In this document: piece after piece, positions 50,266-59,327 of the stretch
Layout: each line of letters starts with the position of its first letter
Numbering within the stretch: the stretch's first letter is position 1
DNA from: Maribellus sp. CM-23
Lineage (GTDB): Bacteria; Bacteroidota; Bacteroidia; Bacteroidales; Prolixibacteraceae
Assembly: GCF_021354595.1 (NCBI RefSeq)
Contig: NZ_JADWYJ010000001.1
Span: 1,279,446-1,343,445 of the forward strand
DNA length: 64,000 nt
Direction: 5' to 3'
Position numbers and translations under genes: made by a program
Notes under the pieces: generated by a model
The model's database searches: none
What the model was told of the DNA's origin: nothing
The model's input: the letters and a program-made list of their open reading frames with translations, nothing else

Positions 50266-52452
50266 ATGGCTAAGAAAAAAAAGAAACTACGTTCCAAACC
50301 GCGGAAAACAGGAACCTTCAATAAGAAAAAACTCAAAAGTGTTATTCTCTCCGGATTGTACGAAGACCCCGGAAAAACAGTAAATTACAGACAGGTTTCG
50401 GGCTCATTGGGAATCAAAGACCCGGAAACACGCAAACTGGTTGATGTTGTTTTGCAGGAACTGGCCGACGACGGCTACCTCGACCTGGTGGCACGTGGTA
50501 AGTACAAACTGAAAGCCCGCACCGGAACAGTTTGCGGAATTGTGGAGATGCAACCCCAGGGTTTTGCGTATGTTGTTAGCGAAGAACTGGACCGCCCCGT
50601 AGTTGTTACTTCCCGCAACCTGAACCACGCCATGGAGGGCGATAAAGTGCAGGTGCATGTGTTTGCCCGCCGTAAAAAGCACGATTACGAAGGCGAGGTA
50701 AAAGAAATACTGGAACGCGCCAAATCGGTATTTGTCGGAACAATCCAGGTGTCAAAAAACTATGCATTCCTTACTCCGGCAGGGAAAGTGGGTTTTGACA
50801 TTTTTATTCCGAAAGAAAAACTCAACGGCGCTAAAGACGGACAAAAAGCCATTGCTGAGATCAACGACTGGCCGGCAAATGCCCGGAATCCTTTTGGCGA
50901 AATAAAAGAAGTTTTGGGCGACACCGGCGACAACGATGCTGAAATGCACGCCATACTCGCGGAATTTGAACTTCCGCACAGATTCCCGGAAAATGTTGAC
51001 AGAGCAGCCGAAAAAATTTCGCTGGAAATCCCGGAAGAAGACATCAAAAACCGGCGCGATTTCCGCAAAACCACCACTTTTACCATCGACCCGCTTGATG
51101 CCAAAGATTTTGACGATGCGCTTTCGTTAAAGAAATTAAGCAACGGCAACTGGGAAGTGGGTGTTCACATTGCCGATGTAACGCACTACGTACGCCCCAA
51201 TACCATTATTGAAGACGAAGCCCGGAACCGCGCCACTTCGGTGTACCTGGTCGACCGAGTGGTCCCCATGCTCCCCGAAAGGCTTTCGAACGGCGTTTGT
51301 TCACTTCGCCCCAATGAAGACAAACTTTGCTTCTCGGCCGTTTTTGAACTCAACGAAAATGCGGAGATAAAAAAAGAATGGTTCGGAAAAACGGTGATCC
51401 ACTCCGACCGGCGTTTTGCCTACGAAGAAGCACAGGAAGTGATTGAAACCGGAACAGGAGATTTCTCGGAAGAACTGCTCAAACTAAACGAACTGGCAGT
51501 CAAACTTCGGGACAACCGTTTTAACTCCGGATCGATTGCATTCGACCGTGTTGAAATCAAATTCAACATCGATGAAAAAGGGAAACCGCAGTCGGTTTAC
51601 TTTAAAGAAGCCAAAGAAGCCAACAAACTGATCGAGGAGTTTATGCTGCTCGCCAACAAAAGGGTGGCTGAATTTATCGGGGATGTTTCGGATAAAAACA
51701 AAGCCAAAACCTTTGTGTATCGTATCCACGATAAACCCGACCCCGACAAACTGGTTTCCTTCAACACTTTTATAAAACGATTTGGCTATGGCATCCAGTT
51801 GACAACGCCAAAAGCCATTGCTACTTCGCTCAATAATTTACTGAACACCGTAAAAGGGAAAAACGAGCAAAACGTTGTGGAAACGCTTGCCATCCGCTCC
51901 ATGGCAAAAGCGGCCTATTCAACCCGGAACATTGGTCACTACGGGCTTTCTTTTGAATATTATACCCATTTCACGTCACCAATCCGCCGTTACCCGGATA
52001 TGATGGTTCACCGCTTGCTGGAAAAATACCTGGCTGGCGGACGTTCGGCCAACGAACAGAAATACGAAGACCTCTGCAAACATTCATCCGATATGGAAGC
52101 GCGGGCAGCCAATGCCGAACGTTCATCCATTAAATACAAGCAGGTGGAATTTATGCAGGATCACCTGGGAAAAGTATATGCAGGCGTAATTTCAGGAGTT
52201 ACCGACTGGGGAATTTATGTGGAACTGGAAAACAAAATTGAAGGCATGATTCCAATCTCGGAACTCGACGATGACTTCTATATTTTTGACGAGCGGAATT
52301 ACATGCTTGTTGGGCGGCATTCGCGCAAAACGTACCAGCTGGGAGAGTCGATTAATGTTAAAGTGTGGCGGACCAACCTGGAGCGGAAACAACTCGATTT
52401 CCGTTTAGCGCGGACCGAAAAACCCGAAACTTTCGAAATACCAACACCATAA
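50266..52452 (+). CDS. rnr: Ribonuclease R
   Basis: A 728-residue 3'-5' exoribonuclease degrading structured RNA. A lysine-rich N-terminus precedes a winged-helix domain (about 20-85) and cold-shock domains (about 85-245). The RNB catalytic domain has the metal-binding motif TIDPLDAKDFDDALSL, and a C-terminal S1 domain begins at GKVYAGVISGVTDWGIYVELEN. All domains are intact. I start at MAKKKKKLR (50266); an ATG at 50254 is in frame but adds only four residues. It is transcribed alone. Confidence 0.96.
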   Translation: MAKKKKKLRSKPRKTGTFNKKKLKSVILSGLYEDPGKTVNYRQVSGSLGIKDPETRKLVDVVLQELADDGYLDLVARGKYKLKARTGTVCGIVEMQPQGFAYVVSEELDRPVVVTSRNLNHAMEGDKVQVHVFARRKKHDYEGEVKEILERAKSVFVGTIQVSKNYAFLTPAGKVGFDIFIPKEKLNGAKDGQKAIAEINDWPANARNPFGEIKEVLGDTGDNDAEMHAILAEFELPHRFPENVDRAAEKISLEIPEEDIKNRRDFRKTTTFTIDPLDAKDFDDALSLKKLSNGNWEVGVHIADVTHYVRPNTIIEDEARNRATSVYLVDRVVPMLPERLSNGVCSLRPNEDKLCFSAVFELNENAEIKKEWFGKTVIHSDRRFAYEEAQEVIETGTGDFSEELLKLNELAVKLRDNRFNSGSIAFDRVEIKFNIDEKGKPQSVYFKEAKEANKLIEEFMLLANKRVAEFIGDVSDKNKAKTFVYRIHDKPDPDKLVSFNTFIKRFGYGIQLTTPKAIATSLNNLLNTVKGKNEQNVVETLAIRSMAKAAYSTRNIGHYGLSFEYYTHFTSPIRRYPDMMVHRLLEKYLAGGRSANEQKYEDLCKHSSDMEARAANAERSSIKYKQVEFMQDHLGKVYAGVISGVTDWGIYVELENKIEGMIPISELDDDFYIFDERNYMLVGRHSRKTYQLGESINVKVWRTNLERKQLDFRLARTEKPETFEIPTP

Positions 52453-52523
52453 AAATGAAGGAAATAAGGGCATTGGAAAGTTTTCTTTGGTAATCGTCTT
52501 TTCGATTTTAAAATTCTAAAAAG

Positions 52524-52553
52524 TTTCTCCGGCAAAATAAATAACTATATTTG
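52524..52553 (+). promoter_or_regulatory. Promoter of the TetR-family regulator gene
   Basis: TTTC at 52524-52527 (one mismatch to -33 TTTG), an 18-nt spacer and a perfect -7 TATATTTG at 52546-52553, 27 bp before the start codon. Confidence 0.65.
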
Positions 52554-52580
52554 CTGATATTTTTCGTTAAATAACAGGCA

Positions 52581-53183
52581 ATGCACGATCTTGGTAAAAA
52601 CGGGAACAAAAGGGATGCAAACCGCGAAAACATCCTGAAAATTGCTCGCGAAATCTTCAGTAAATACGGCTTTAAAAAAACTACCCTCGACGACATTGCA
52701 AATGCCGTACGAAAAGGCAAGAGTTCGCTGTACTACTATTTCAACAGTAAGGAAGATCTATTCCAGGCAGTGATCATGAAGGAAGTGGAGATTCTGGCAC
52801 ATGAGCTTGAAATCGTTATCAACCGCAACACCGACCCGGTGGACAAATTGCGGGATTATATCCTCACGAAACTAGCCACGTTCCGAAACCTGGCTAATTT
52901 TTATCACGCCATCGAAAACGACATCACCGCGGTGGGTTTTATTGACGATGTGAAGGTAAAGTACGAGCAGGATGAAATCCGGATGATCAAACGAATTCTG
53001 ATCGAAGGCGTTCGTAAAAACGAGTTTGAGATTTACGATTTTAACCTGGCAGCCATCGGTATCACAACCGCCATAAAAGGATTGGAGATGCCGCTAACTG
53101 CAGGCTATTACGGTGATGTGAACCTGGAAAGAAGTGTTGACATTATCCTAAAGATCATCTGCTACGGAATTATGAAAAGGTAG
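52581..53183 (+). CDS. TetR/AcrR-family transcriptional regulator
   Basis: A 200-residue repressor-type protein. The N-terminal helix-turn-helix reads FKKTTLDDIANAVRKGKSSL then YYYFNSKEDLFQAV, the standard TetR DNA-binding block; the C-terminal helices form the ligand pocket. TetR regulators often control efflux pumps, and a TolC-HlyD-RND operon lies 6 kb downstream, but several other genes and a gene-poor region intervene, so the link is only a possibility. No operator palindrome was found near its promoter. Confidence 0.93.
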   Translation: MHDLGKNGNKRDANRENILKIAREIFSKYGFKKTTLDDIANAVRKGKSSLYYYFNSKEDLFQAVIMKEVEILAHELEIVINRNTDPVDKLRDYILTKLATFRNLANFYHAIENDITAVGFIDDVKVKYEQDEIRMIKRILIEGVRKNEFEIYDFNLAAIGITTAIKGLEMPLTAGYYGDVNLERSVDIILKIICYGIMKR

Positions 53184-53416
53184 TACCGATCGTCTCACAA
53201 AACTGTTGATTCCTCTTTATTTTTCAGCGCTAAACCGGACTTATTTTTAAGCCTGGTGAATAGTGTTTCACCCTCTAAAATAGCTTAGTCGAGAAGGAAA
53301 TTGGAACCGGTTTGTTGTATTTCCCCAGATACATCGATTCAAATAGCTCAGGCATAGAAAATATTCAAACAGCTAGGATTTCCTGCCTCTATTATTCATT
53401 GGCTTATCAGCCGGAT

Positions 53417-53446
53417 TTTACTATTTGTCATGACACAAATAGTAAA
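53417..53446. repeat. 12-bp perfect inverted repeat
   Basis: Arms tttactatttgt and acaaatagtaaa with a 6-nt centre (catgac). It would form a stable hairpin in either strand. Confidence 0.75.
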
Positions 53447-53515
53447 CACAAAAGTCTAGGCTGCGTCCGCTTCGCACGAAAAAGCTACGTGCTGCCGGCT
53501 AAGAGTTCGGAACTC

Positions 53516-53531
53516 CCCCGAGTACTCGGGG
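53516..53531. repeat. 16-nt palindrome, copy 1
   Basis: ccccgagtactcgggg is a perfect palindrome. A copy differing at one base lies 239 bp downstream at 53755. Confidence 0.8.
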
Positions 53532-53754
53532 TCAAACAGCCGGACTCTTTTAACGCCGTCTTCACTTGTTTTTCGGCTCACCGCCCGAGGCTACTGTACA
53601 CGATCACAGCCACAAAACGGAATGGCCTATTTTTATCGATCCCGGAATCGAAACTCCGGGTTAGTGAGAGCGGGAAGCTCCGAGGAATCGAGGAGATCAC
53701 CCGTCCGAACTTAGCCGGGGTGAAGATGATGGGTGAAAATAAAAATCAGCCTAG

Positions 53755-53770
53755 CCCCGAGTGCTCGGGG
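53755..53770. repeat. 16-nt near-palindrome, copy 2
   Basis: ccccgagtgctcgggg, identical to the copy at 53516 except for one central base. The two bracket a 220-bp segment. Confidence 0.8.
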
Positions 53771-54099
53771 TTGCTTCGTCTTTGTTTCATGACAAAGATG
53801 AAGGCCTCCGGCAGGAGAAACAAATCTCAAAAACAACCATATCCAACACATCTGTCGAAAACATTTTTAGTATCGTTACTTTGAAAAAGTATATGTTGCG
53901 ATCTATAGTTACTCTGTCCTGGAACAAGCAATTACAATGAGATCTATTCAAAACAATCTTAAAATCCACCCGCCACTAATCTGAATCTACCCCAAGAACT
54001 TCCCAAAATCAAACATCCCTTCAAAAAAATACGATCAATAACGTTTACTGCCTGATGGTTGCCATTCAACGCCGTTCTGGTGCCGTACGTCGAATATAA

Positions 54100-54130
54100 T
54101 TGTGTCACAACACATTATACAATACATTTG
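54100..54130 (+). promoter_or_regulatory. Promoter of the small secreted protein gene
   Basis: A TTGT -33-like element (54100-54103), a 19-nt spacer and a perfect -7 TACATTTG (54123-54130), with the start codon 37 bp downstream. Confidence 0.65.
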
Positions 54131-54166
54131 GTTAGCCATATTATAAACAATTAAAGAAAACAAGTC

Positions 54167-54751
54167 ATGAAAACAAGAAGCGGGATACTTGCTATCCTGG
54201 CACTTTTTATTGTAGCAATAGGAAGTGCTGCCGAATTACCCAAAATGAATGTTGTTCAGGTGGAAGCCGATAAAGCCTTGCTGGCCTATAGTGCTCCAAA
54301 AGCCTCTTCACTCGAAATTACGCTGACCAATCACAACGGCGACATCCTGTATAGTAACCGCACCGACGAGAAGCTCAGCGAATACAAAAAGGTATTTGAC
54401 CTGTCGGGCATAGGAGACGGAGATTTTTGCCTGAGCGTAAATTTTGGGAACCAAAGCGTAACTCGTAGCATTCATATCAACGGTGAAGACATTACCGTTG
54501 GTCCGTCGCAAAATTGCTATGTCCCACGCTTTCATCTCGAAGACAAAACACTGGATATTTCCTTTTTGAACTCCGGAATGAAACAAGTATACCTGAATAT
54601 ATACCGCAACGGCAAATTTGTCGAAGGTGTCAAGCTCGGGCGTGATCTGGCCATTCAGAAACGCCTTGATATGAGCAACCTGAAAAAAGGAGAATACATG
54701 ATCGTTTTAAGTGAAAAACACAAAGAACATACGTTTATCGCAAAACTATAA
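54167..54751 (+). CDS. Small secreted beta-sandwich protein (DUF3244-like)
   Basis: A 194-residue protein with a signal peptide (about 1-21, ending IGSAAE) and about fourteen short strands in two similar halves: LEITLTNHNGDILYSNRT and a second LDISFLNSGMKQVYLNIYRNG. This is the layout of small secreted beta-sandwich (DUF3244-like or sorting-domain-like) proteins common in Bacteroidota. Homology is not certain. It has its own promoter and terminator, so it is monocistronic. No catalytic residues can be named; the protein may be periplasmic or released. Confidence 0.7.
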   Translation: MKTRSGILAILALFIVAIGSAAELPKMNVVQVEADKALLAYSAPKASSLEITLTNHNGDILYSNRTDEKLSEYKKVFDLSGIGDGDFCLSVNFGNQSVTRSIHINGEDITVGPSQNCYVPRFHLEDKTLDISFLNSGMKQVYLNIYRNGKFVEGVKLGRDLAIQKRLDMSNLKKGEYMIVLSEKHKEHTFIAKL

Positions 54752-54791
54752 TAGCTTTTGTTACAGGAAACAGGGGATGGACCAAATTGTC

Positions 54792-54810
54792 GGGGTGCTC
54801 CCCTTTTTTT
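54792..54810 (+). terminator. Terminator of the small secreted protein gene
   Basis: A 4-bp GC stem (gggg-tgct-cccc) followed by T7, about 40 bp after the stop codon. Confidence 0.65.
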
Positions 54811-54960
54811 ATGGATAAAAATGAAAACCTGCATATCAATGGGAAACAAAAGCAACAGGATTGTAATTATAGACTGCTTTCCTGACTAACAAGATTAAAC
54901 GATTGTGGGCGACAACAGTCAAAGTCCAAGTTATTGTTTCACTAACCATATGATTGTGCT

Positions 54961-55854
54961 GTGCATATACGAATCGAAAATCTGAACAAGGTCTACAAGG
55001 GAGGCAGCTACGCGGTTAAAAATCTGAACCTGGAGATCCCCAACGGAATGTTTGGCTTACTGGGCCCCAACGGAGCCGGAAAATCCACCCTTATGCGAAT
55101 ACTGGTTACCCTTATGAAACCAACCAGTGGTAAAGTCTATTTTAACGATTTTGAACTGTCGAAAAACAGAAGACAAATACGTTCGATGCTGGGGTACCTC
55201 CCGCAGGATTTCAGTTTCTTTTCAAAATTAAAAACCTACGAATTCCTCGACTATACAGCCCGGCTTTCAGGAATGAAAAACGGGGCAGTTCGCCGCGCTG
55301 CGGTAGACCAGATGCTCGAAGAAGTTGGGCTTTTTGAAGCGCGCGACCGGAATGCCAACAAACTTTCGGGAGGTATGAAACGACGCCTGGGAATTGCGCA
55401 GGCTCTGATCAACGACCCAAAGGTGATTATTGTGGATGAGCCCACCACCGGGCTCGACCCCGAAGAGCGCATCCGTTTCCGGAACCTGCTTTCGACCATC
55501 AGTACGCGCGATGTGATCATCATCCTTTCCACCCACATTGTGGGCGATATTTCGAGCACCTGCGACAACATGGCCCTGCTGAACAAAGGGAAACTGGCCT
55601 TTACCGGTTCGCCCGAGCAGCTGATCAAACAAGCCGAAGGCAATGTTTGGCAAATTGAAGCCACCGAACATGAGTACCTTGAGATCAACGAAAAATACCC
55701 GGTCATTTCCACCATCCCCATCGACGGAGGATGGGAAGTGCAGGTGGTGGCCAACGACATAAACGGCTACCAGGGAAAACAAATCGCGCCCAACCTCGAA
55801 CACGCTTACGTTCATTTTATGGAAAACAAACTAGATCAATGGTCAAACGCCTAA
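54961..55854 (+). CDS. ABC transporter ATP-binding protein
   Basis: A 297-residue ABC ATPase. Walker A is GPNGAGKST, the Q-loop lies in GYLPQDF, the signature is LSGGMKRR and Walker B is VIIVDEPTTGLD; the switch His is in LSTHIV. The C-terminal extension (about 225-297) is typical of ATPases paired with ABC-2 permeases. Translation appears to start with GTG at 54961 (MHIRIENLNKVYKG), as no in-frame ATG lies upstream. The large permease gene starts 10 bp after its stop, so the two form one transporter of unknown substrate. Confidence 0.94.
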   Translation: MHIRIENLNKVYKGGSYAVKNLNLEIPNGMFGLLGPNGAGKSTLMRILVTLMKPTSGKVYFNDFELSKNRRQIRSMLGYLPQDFSFFSKLKTYEFLDYTARLSGMKNGAVRRAAVDQMLEEVGLFEARDRNANKLSGGMKRRLGIAQALINDPKVIIVDEPTTGLDPEERIRFRNLLSTISTRDVIIILSTHIVGDISSTCDNMALLNKGKLAFTGSPEQLIKQAEGNVWQIEATEHEYLEINEKYPVISTIPIDGGWEVQVVANDINGYQGKQIAPNLEHAYVHFMENKLDQWSNA

Positions 55855-55864
55855 AACTGCAACA

Positions 55865-58800
55865 ATGATTTCATTACACAACATATTTTCCATTGCCAAG
55901 TACGAACGAAAAACACTGTTCCGCAGCTGGTTTTTCCGCATATTCAGCGTTTTGTCCTTGCTGGTTTTATTTGGAATGAATTTCGGAATGGTGATAGAGG
56001 GCGGCGGAAGCGATGGCTGGGCCATCCGCGCCATTCCAAGCGCGATCCCCTATTTTAACCTGTTGATCCTGAACGTGGCACAAGCCATTATTGCGGTTTT
56101 CCTGGCCTCCGATTTCCTAAAACGCGATAAAAAACTCGATACCACCGAGGTTATCTACATGCGTTCGATGACCAACGGCGAGTACGTGATCGGAAAAACG
56201 CTGGGCAATATGCAGGTTTTCCTGACCCTCAATATTGCGGTGGTGATCATGGCACTTATTTTCAACATGCTAAGCGAAGGAACCGTTGTGAACTGGGCCT
56301 CTTACGGGATCTACCTGCTGCTGATCAGTATCCCCACCCTGGTTTTTATTATGGGTCTTTCGTTCCTGCTGATGAGCGTTATCCGTAACCAGGCCATCAC
56401 TTTTGTTCTGGTGCTCGGTTACATCGGGATAACCCTGTTCCTGATCCAGGCCAAATTTTACTACATATTCGACTACATGGCCTTCAACATTCCGATGCTA
56501 AGTTCCGATGTGGTGGGCTTTGGCAACCTGCCCGTAATTCTCGCACACCGCGGAATCTACTTCGGACTGGGAGCCGGGTTTATTTTTCTGACCATATTCT
56601 TACTGAAACGATTGCCACAGTCTGAAGGAATGACCTGGTTCTCGCTGATCTTCAGCATAGTCTTTATTGGCGGAGCCGGCTACCTGGCATTTAATCATAT
56701 CAACTACTTCAAAAATGCCGAAAAAATACGGGCCGAGATAGTAGAGCTCAACGATAAGTACGTGAGTGAACCCATGGTTTCGATTGTGGCCAACACCCTG
56801 AATGTAACCCACCAGGGAAAAACGATTGATGTTTCTTCTGAGCTGGTGGTTGCCAACGACACCCGGAAACCCATGGAGAAACTGATTTTCAGCCTCAACG
56901 GCGGGTTGAAAATAAATGACCTGAAAATAAACGGAACATCCACACCTTTTTTACGCGACAAACAACTCGTGATCGTTTCAGACAGGGTGAACCTGCAGGC
57001 CGGAGACACCGCCAACATTAGCTTTTCCTACTCAGGATCGATTGACGAAACATACTGCTACCTTGACATTGACGAAGAAACCAGGCTGGAAAAATACGGC
57101 AAATTTGTATTGAACGTCGACAAACGCTATGCTTTTATCGATCCCAATTTTGTGTTACTCACCAAAGAGGCCAACTGGTATCCCAAAGCCGGTGTTACCT
57201 ATAGTTCAAAGGACGTTAGCTGGCACCAACCGCAGTTTACCAACTTTGATCTGCGAGTAAAAACAATCCCCGGCTTGCAGGCTATTTCGCAGGGAACCAT
57301 CCAGGAAATATCGGCCGGAGAGTTCCGTTTCGAAAACGAAAATCCTTTAACACAGGTATCGCTCACCATCGGAAATTACAAGCAAAAAAAGATAGAAGGG
57401 AAAGACGTGGAATTTGGCATCTGGTATTTCGACGGGCACGATTATTTCTCGCAGGCATTCCCCGAATCAAAAGATACCATTCCGGCCATTATCAATGAAC
57501 GTTTTGAAGATTTTATCCGCACTTACAACCTGGAGTTCGGCGCCAAAAGCTTGTCGATTGTAGAAGTTCCCGCGCAGTTTAAAACCTACGAACGCATGTG
57601 GACCTCCATCCAGGAGGCGGTTCAACCGGGGCAGGTTTTCCTACCCGAAAAGGGTTTTATGATACGCGAAGCCGATTTTAAGAAGCAAAAAGAATACATG
57701 GGGCGCTGGGGAGGCCGTGATGGCGACATGACCGACCAGGACAAAGAAATACGGGTGCTACAAGGATTCCTCCGGAAATTCACTACCGAAACGGAAGAAA
57801 ACCGCAATTTCAGACGCGGGCAAATGACCATGAATCAGTTTGGAAATCCGTATTTTATTTTCCCGATGCTGTACAATTTCCAAAACAACATTCAGTCTGA
57901 CAGATGGCCGATTACCAACCGGGTATTTGAAGCTTACCTGAAAAACCAGACCCTGGACATGCGCTCGATTTTTATGAGTAACATGAACGGCGAAAGCGAA
58001 GACGTACTCGCCAACATTGCACTTCAGGACGAAACATTTGAGCAAATCCTGGCCGATCCCGATCAGAAAGACATTGTTGACAATGTGATCAAACTAAAAG
58101 GCGACGTGCTCTTCTCGATGATTCAGTGGAAAGCCGGACAACAGGAATTCGAGGATTTCCTGCGTAAAGTACTTGCTGAGAATAAATTCAAAAACATCAG
58201 TTTTGAAGACTTTGACCGCCGGATCAATGAAGCCTTTGGCATTCAGCTGGTGCCGATCATGGACGACTGGTTCAAGGCACGGGCACTTCCGGGGTACCTA
58301 ATTGCGCCGGTAAAAGCCGTGAAAGTAAAAAGCGGCGATGCCATGCAAACAATGATCAGTACCAAAATAACCAACTTCTCGGATGTTGAAGGCCTGGTAA
58401 AACTGTCGTTCCGCATGGGCGGCGGTGGCGGCAGAGGAGGCTTTGGTCCGCGCGGCGGCGGTGGAAACGACGATGTCATCAACAAACTCGTATTCCTGGA
58501 GGCACACCAGACAAAAGAACTAAGTTATCTTTTTGATGGCGAACCAAGAATGGTTATTCTGAATACCATGACTTCGAAAAACGTTCCGCAAACCATGATG
58601 GAGGGCTTCCGCGAAATTGAAGAAGATCCCAAAGGAAAACCCGAGGAAAAAGAAATCGTTACCGATGTTCCTGTTCAGCTAAAACAACCCAACGAAACGG
58701 TGGTGGACAACGAAGATCCTGAATTCAAAATCACCAGCAATCACCACGTGAGTTTACTGGAAAAAATGATTGTCAAAGAAAAAGAACAAACCCGCCGTTA

Positions 58801-59209
58801 CCAGGGAGTGAACTGGTGGAGGCCGCCAACCAGCTGGACCGCCACTACCAACGATGAGTTTTACGGCGAATACGTTCGTTCGGGCTATTACATCAAAGGC
58901 GGCGAAGGCGACCAGGTAGCTACGTGGAATGTTCCGGTGCAAAAAGCCGGCTACTACGACGTTTATTTTCACCTGTATAAAATGCGCCAGCGTGGCCGCG
59001 ACCGTGGAGAAGACAAAGGAAACTACAATTTTATCATTCACGGAGACGATGGCCCCGAAGAAGTAGCCCTTGATATTCCAAATGCTGAAACGGGGTGGAA
59101 CCACCTGGGATCGTTCTACTTTTCGCCCGACACAGCGAAAATAGAACTAAGCAACAAAACGCAACTCAGAATGGTGTTTGCTGATGCGGTTAAAATAGTT
59201 GAGTTGTAA
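55865..59209 (+). CDS. ABC-2 permease fused to M1-peptidase-like domain and golvesin-like C-terminus
   Basis: An 1114-residue protein. Residues about 1-290 form an ABC-2 membrane domain with about six helices. About 310-800 resembles an aminopeptidase-N (M1) fold, with beta-rich segments then helices, yet I see no HExxH zinc motif in the expected region (after QFKTYERMWTSIQEAV), so it is probably inactive and acts as a binding module. A Gly/Arg-rich stretch (MGGGGGRGGFGPRGGGG) follows near 860, and the last 140 residues resemble a golvesin-type carbohydrate-binding domain ending VFADAVKIVEL. It pairs with the ATPase gene 10 bp upstream. ABC-2/M1 fusions are known; the added golvesin-like end is noteworthy. 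Confidence 0.85.
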   Translation: MISLHNIFSIAKYERKTLFRSWFFRIFSVLSLLVLFGMNFGMVIEGGGSDGWAIRAIPSAIPYFNLLILNVAQAIIAVFLASDFLKRDKKLDTTEVIYMRSMTNGEYVIGKTLGNMQVFLTLNIAVVIMALIFNMLSEGTVVNWASYGIYLLLISIPTLVFIMGLSFLLMSVIRNQAITFVLVLGYIGITLFLIQAKFYYIFDYMAFNIPMLSSDVVGFGNLPVILAHRGIYFGLGAGFIFLTIFLLKRLPQSEGMTWFSLIFSIVFIGGAGYLAFNHINYFKNAEKIRAEIVELNDKYVSEPMVSIVANTLNVTHQGKTIDVSSELVVANDTRKPMEKLIFSLNGGLKINDLKINGTSTPFLRDKQLVIVSDRVNLQAGDTANISFSYSGSIDETYCYLDIDEETRLEKYGKFVLNVDKRYAFIDPNFVLLTKEANWYPKAGVTYSSKDVSWHQPQFTNFDLRVKTIPGLQAISQGTIQEISAGEFRFENENPLTQVSLTIGNYKQKKIEGKDVEFGIWYFDGHDYFSQAFPESKDTIPAIINERFEDFIRTYNLEFGAKSLSIVEVPAQFKTYERMWTSIQEAVQPGQVFLPEKGFMIREADFKKQKEYMGRWGGRDGDMTDQDKEIRVLQGFLRKFTTETEENRNFRRGQMTMNQFGNPYFIFPMLYNFQNNIQSDRWPITNRVFEAYLKNQTLDMRSIFMSNMNGESEDVLANIALQDETFEQILADPDQKDIVDNVIKLKGDVLFSMIQWKAGQQEFEDFLRKVLAENKFKNISFEDFDRRINEAFGIQLVPIMDDWFKARALPGYLIAPVKAVKVKSGDAMQTMISTKITNFSDVEGLVKLSFRMGGGGGRGGFGPRGGGGNDDVINKLVFLEAHQTKELSYLFDGEPRMVILNTMTSKNVPQTMMEGFREIEEDPKGKPEEKEIVTDVPVQLKQPNETVVDNEDPEFKITSNHHVSLLEKMIVKEKEQTRRYQGVNWWRPPTSWTATTNDEFYGEYVRSGYYIKGGEGDQVATWNVPVQKAGYYDVYFHLYKMRQRGRDRGEDKGNYNFIIHGDDGPEEVALDIPNAETGWNHLGSFYFSPDTAKIELSNKTQLRMVFADAVKIVEL

Positions 59210-59229
59210 ATCAGGCGACCATGACACCC

Positions 59230-59259
59230 GCCGGTTGACGATCAGCCGGTTGACGATCA
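59230..59259. repeat. Tandem duplication of a 15-bp word
   Basis: gccggttgacgatca occurs twice without gap (59230-59244, 59245-59259), between the permease stop and the TolC-like gene. Confidence 0.9.
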
Positions 59260-59327
59260 TAAAATTACCGGCGCTTTCGCTAAAATGCGGCAGTTTAAAA
59301 GATAGAAAACAAAACAAACTTAATAAG

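Larger units (their letters stand above)
53184..54166. other. 983-bp gene-poor region with several hairpins
   Basis: No convincing gene. A 190-codon plus frame (53312-53884) has unnatural composition and no start context. The stretch holds a 12-bp inverted repeat (53417-53446), two near-identical 16-nt palindromes (53516-53531 and 53755-53770) and a cccgga...tccggg stem (53641-53660). These could be the remnant of a mobile element or a structured RNA; neither is shown. The promoter of the next gene lies at its right end. Confidence 0.5.

Noticed and set aside
53312..53884. 190-codon plus-strand frame in the hairpin-rich region
   Set aside because: No signal, domain or coding pattern; overlaps perfect palindromes.
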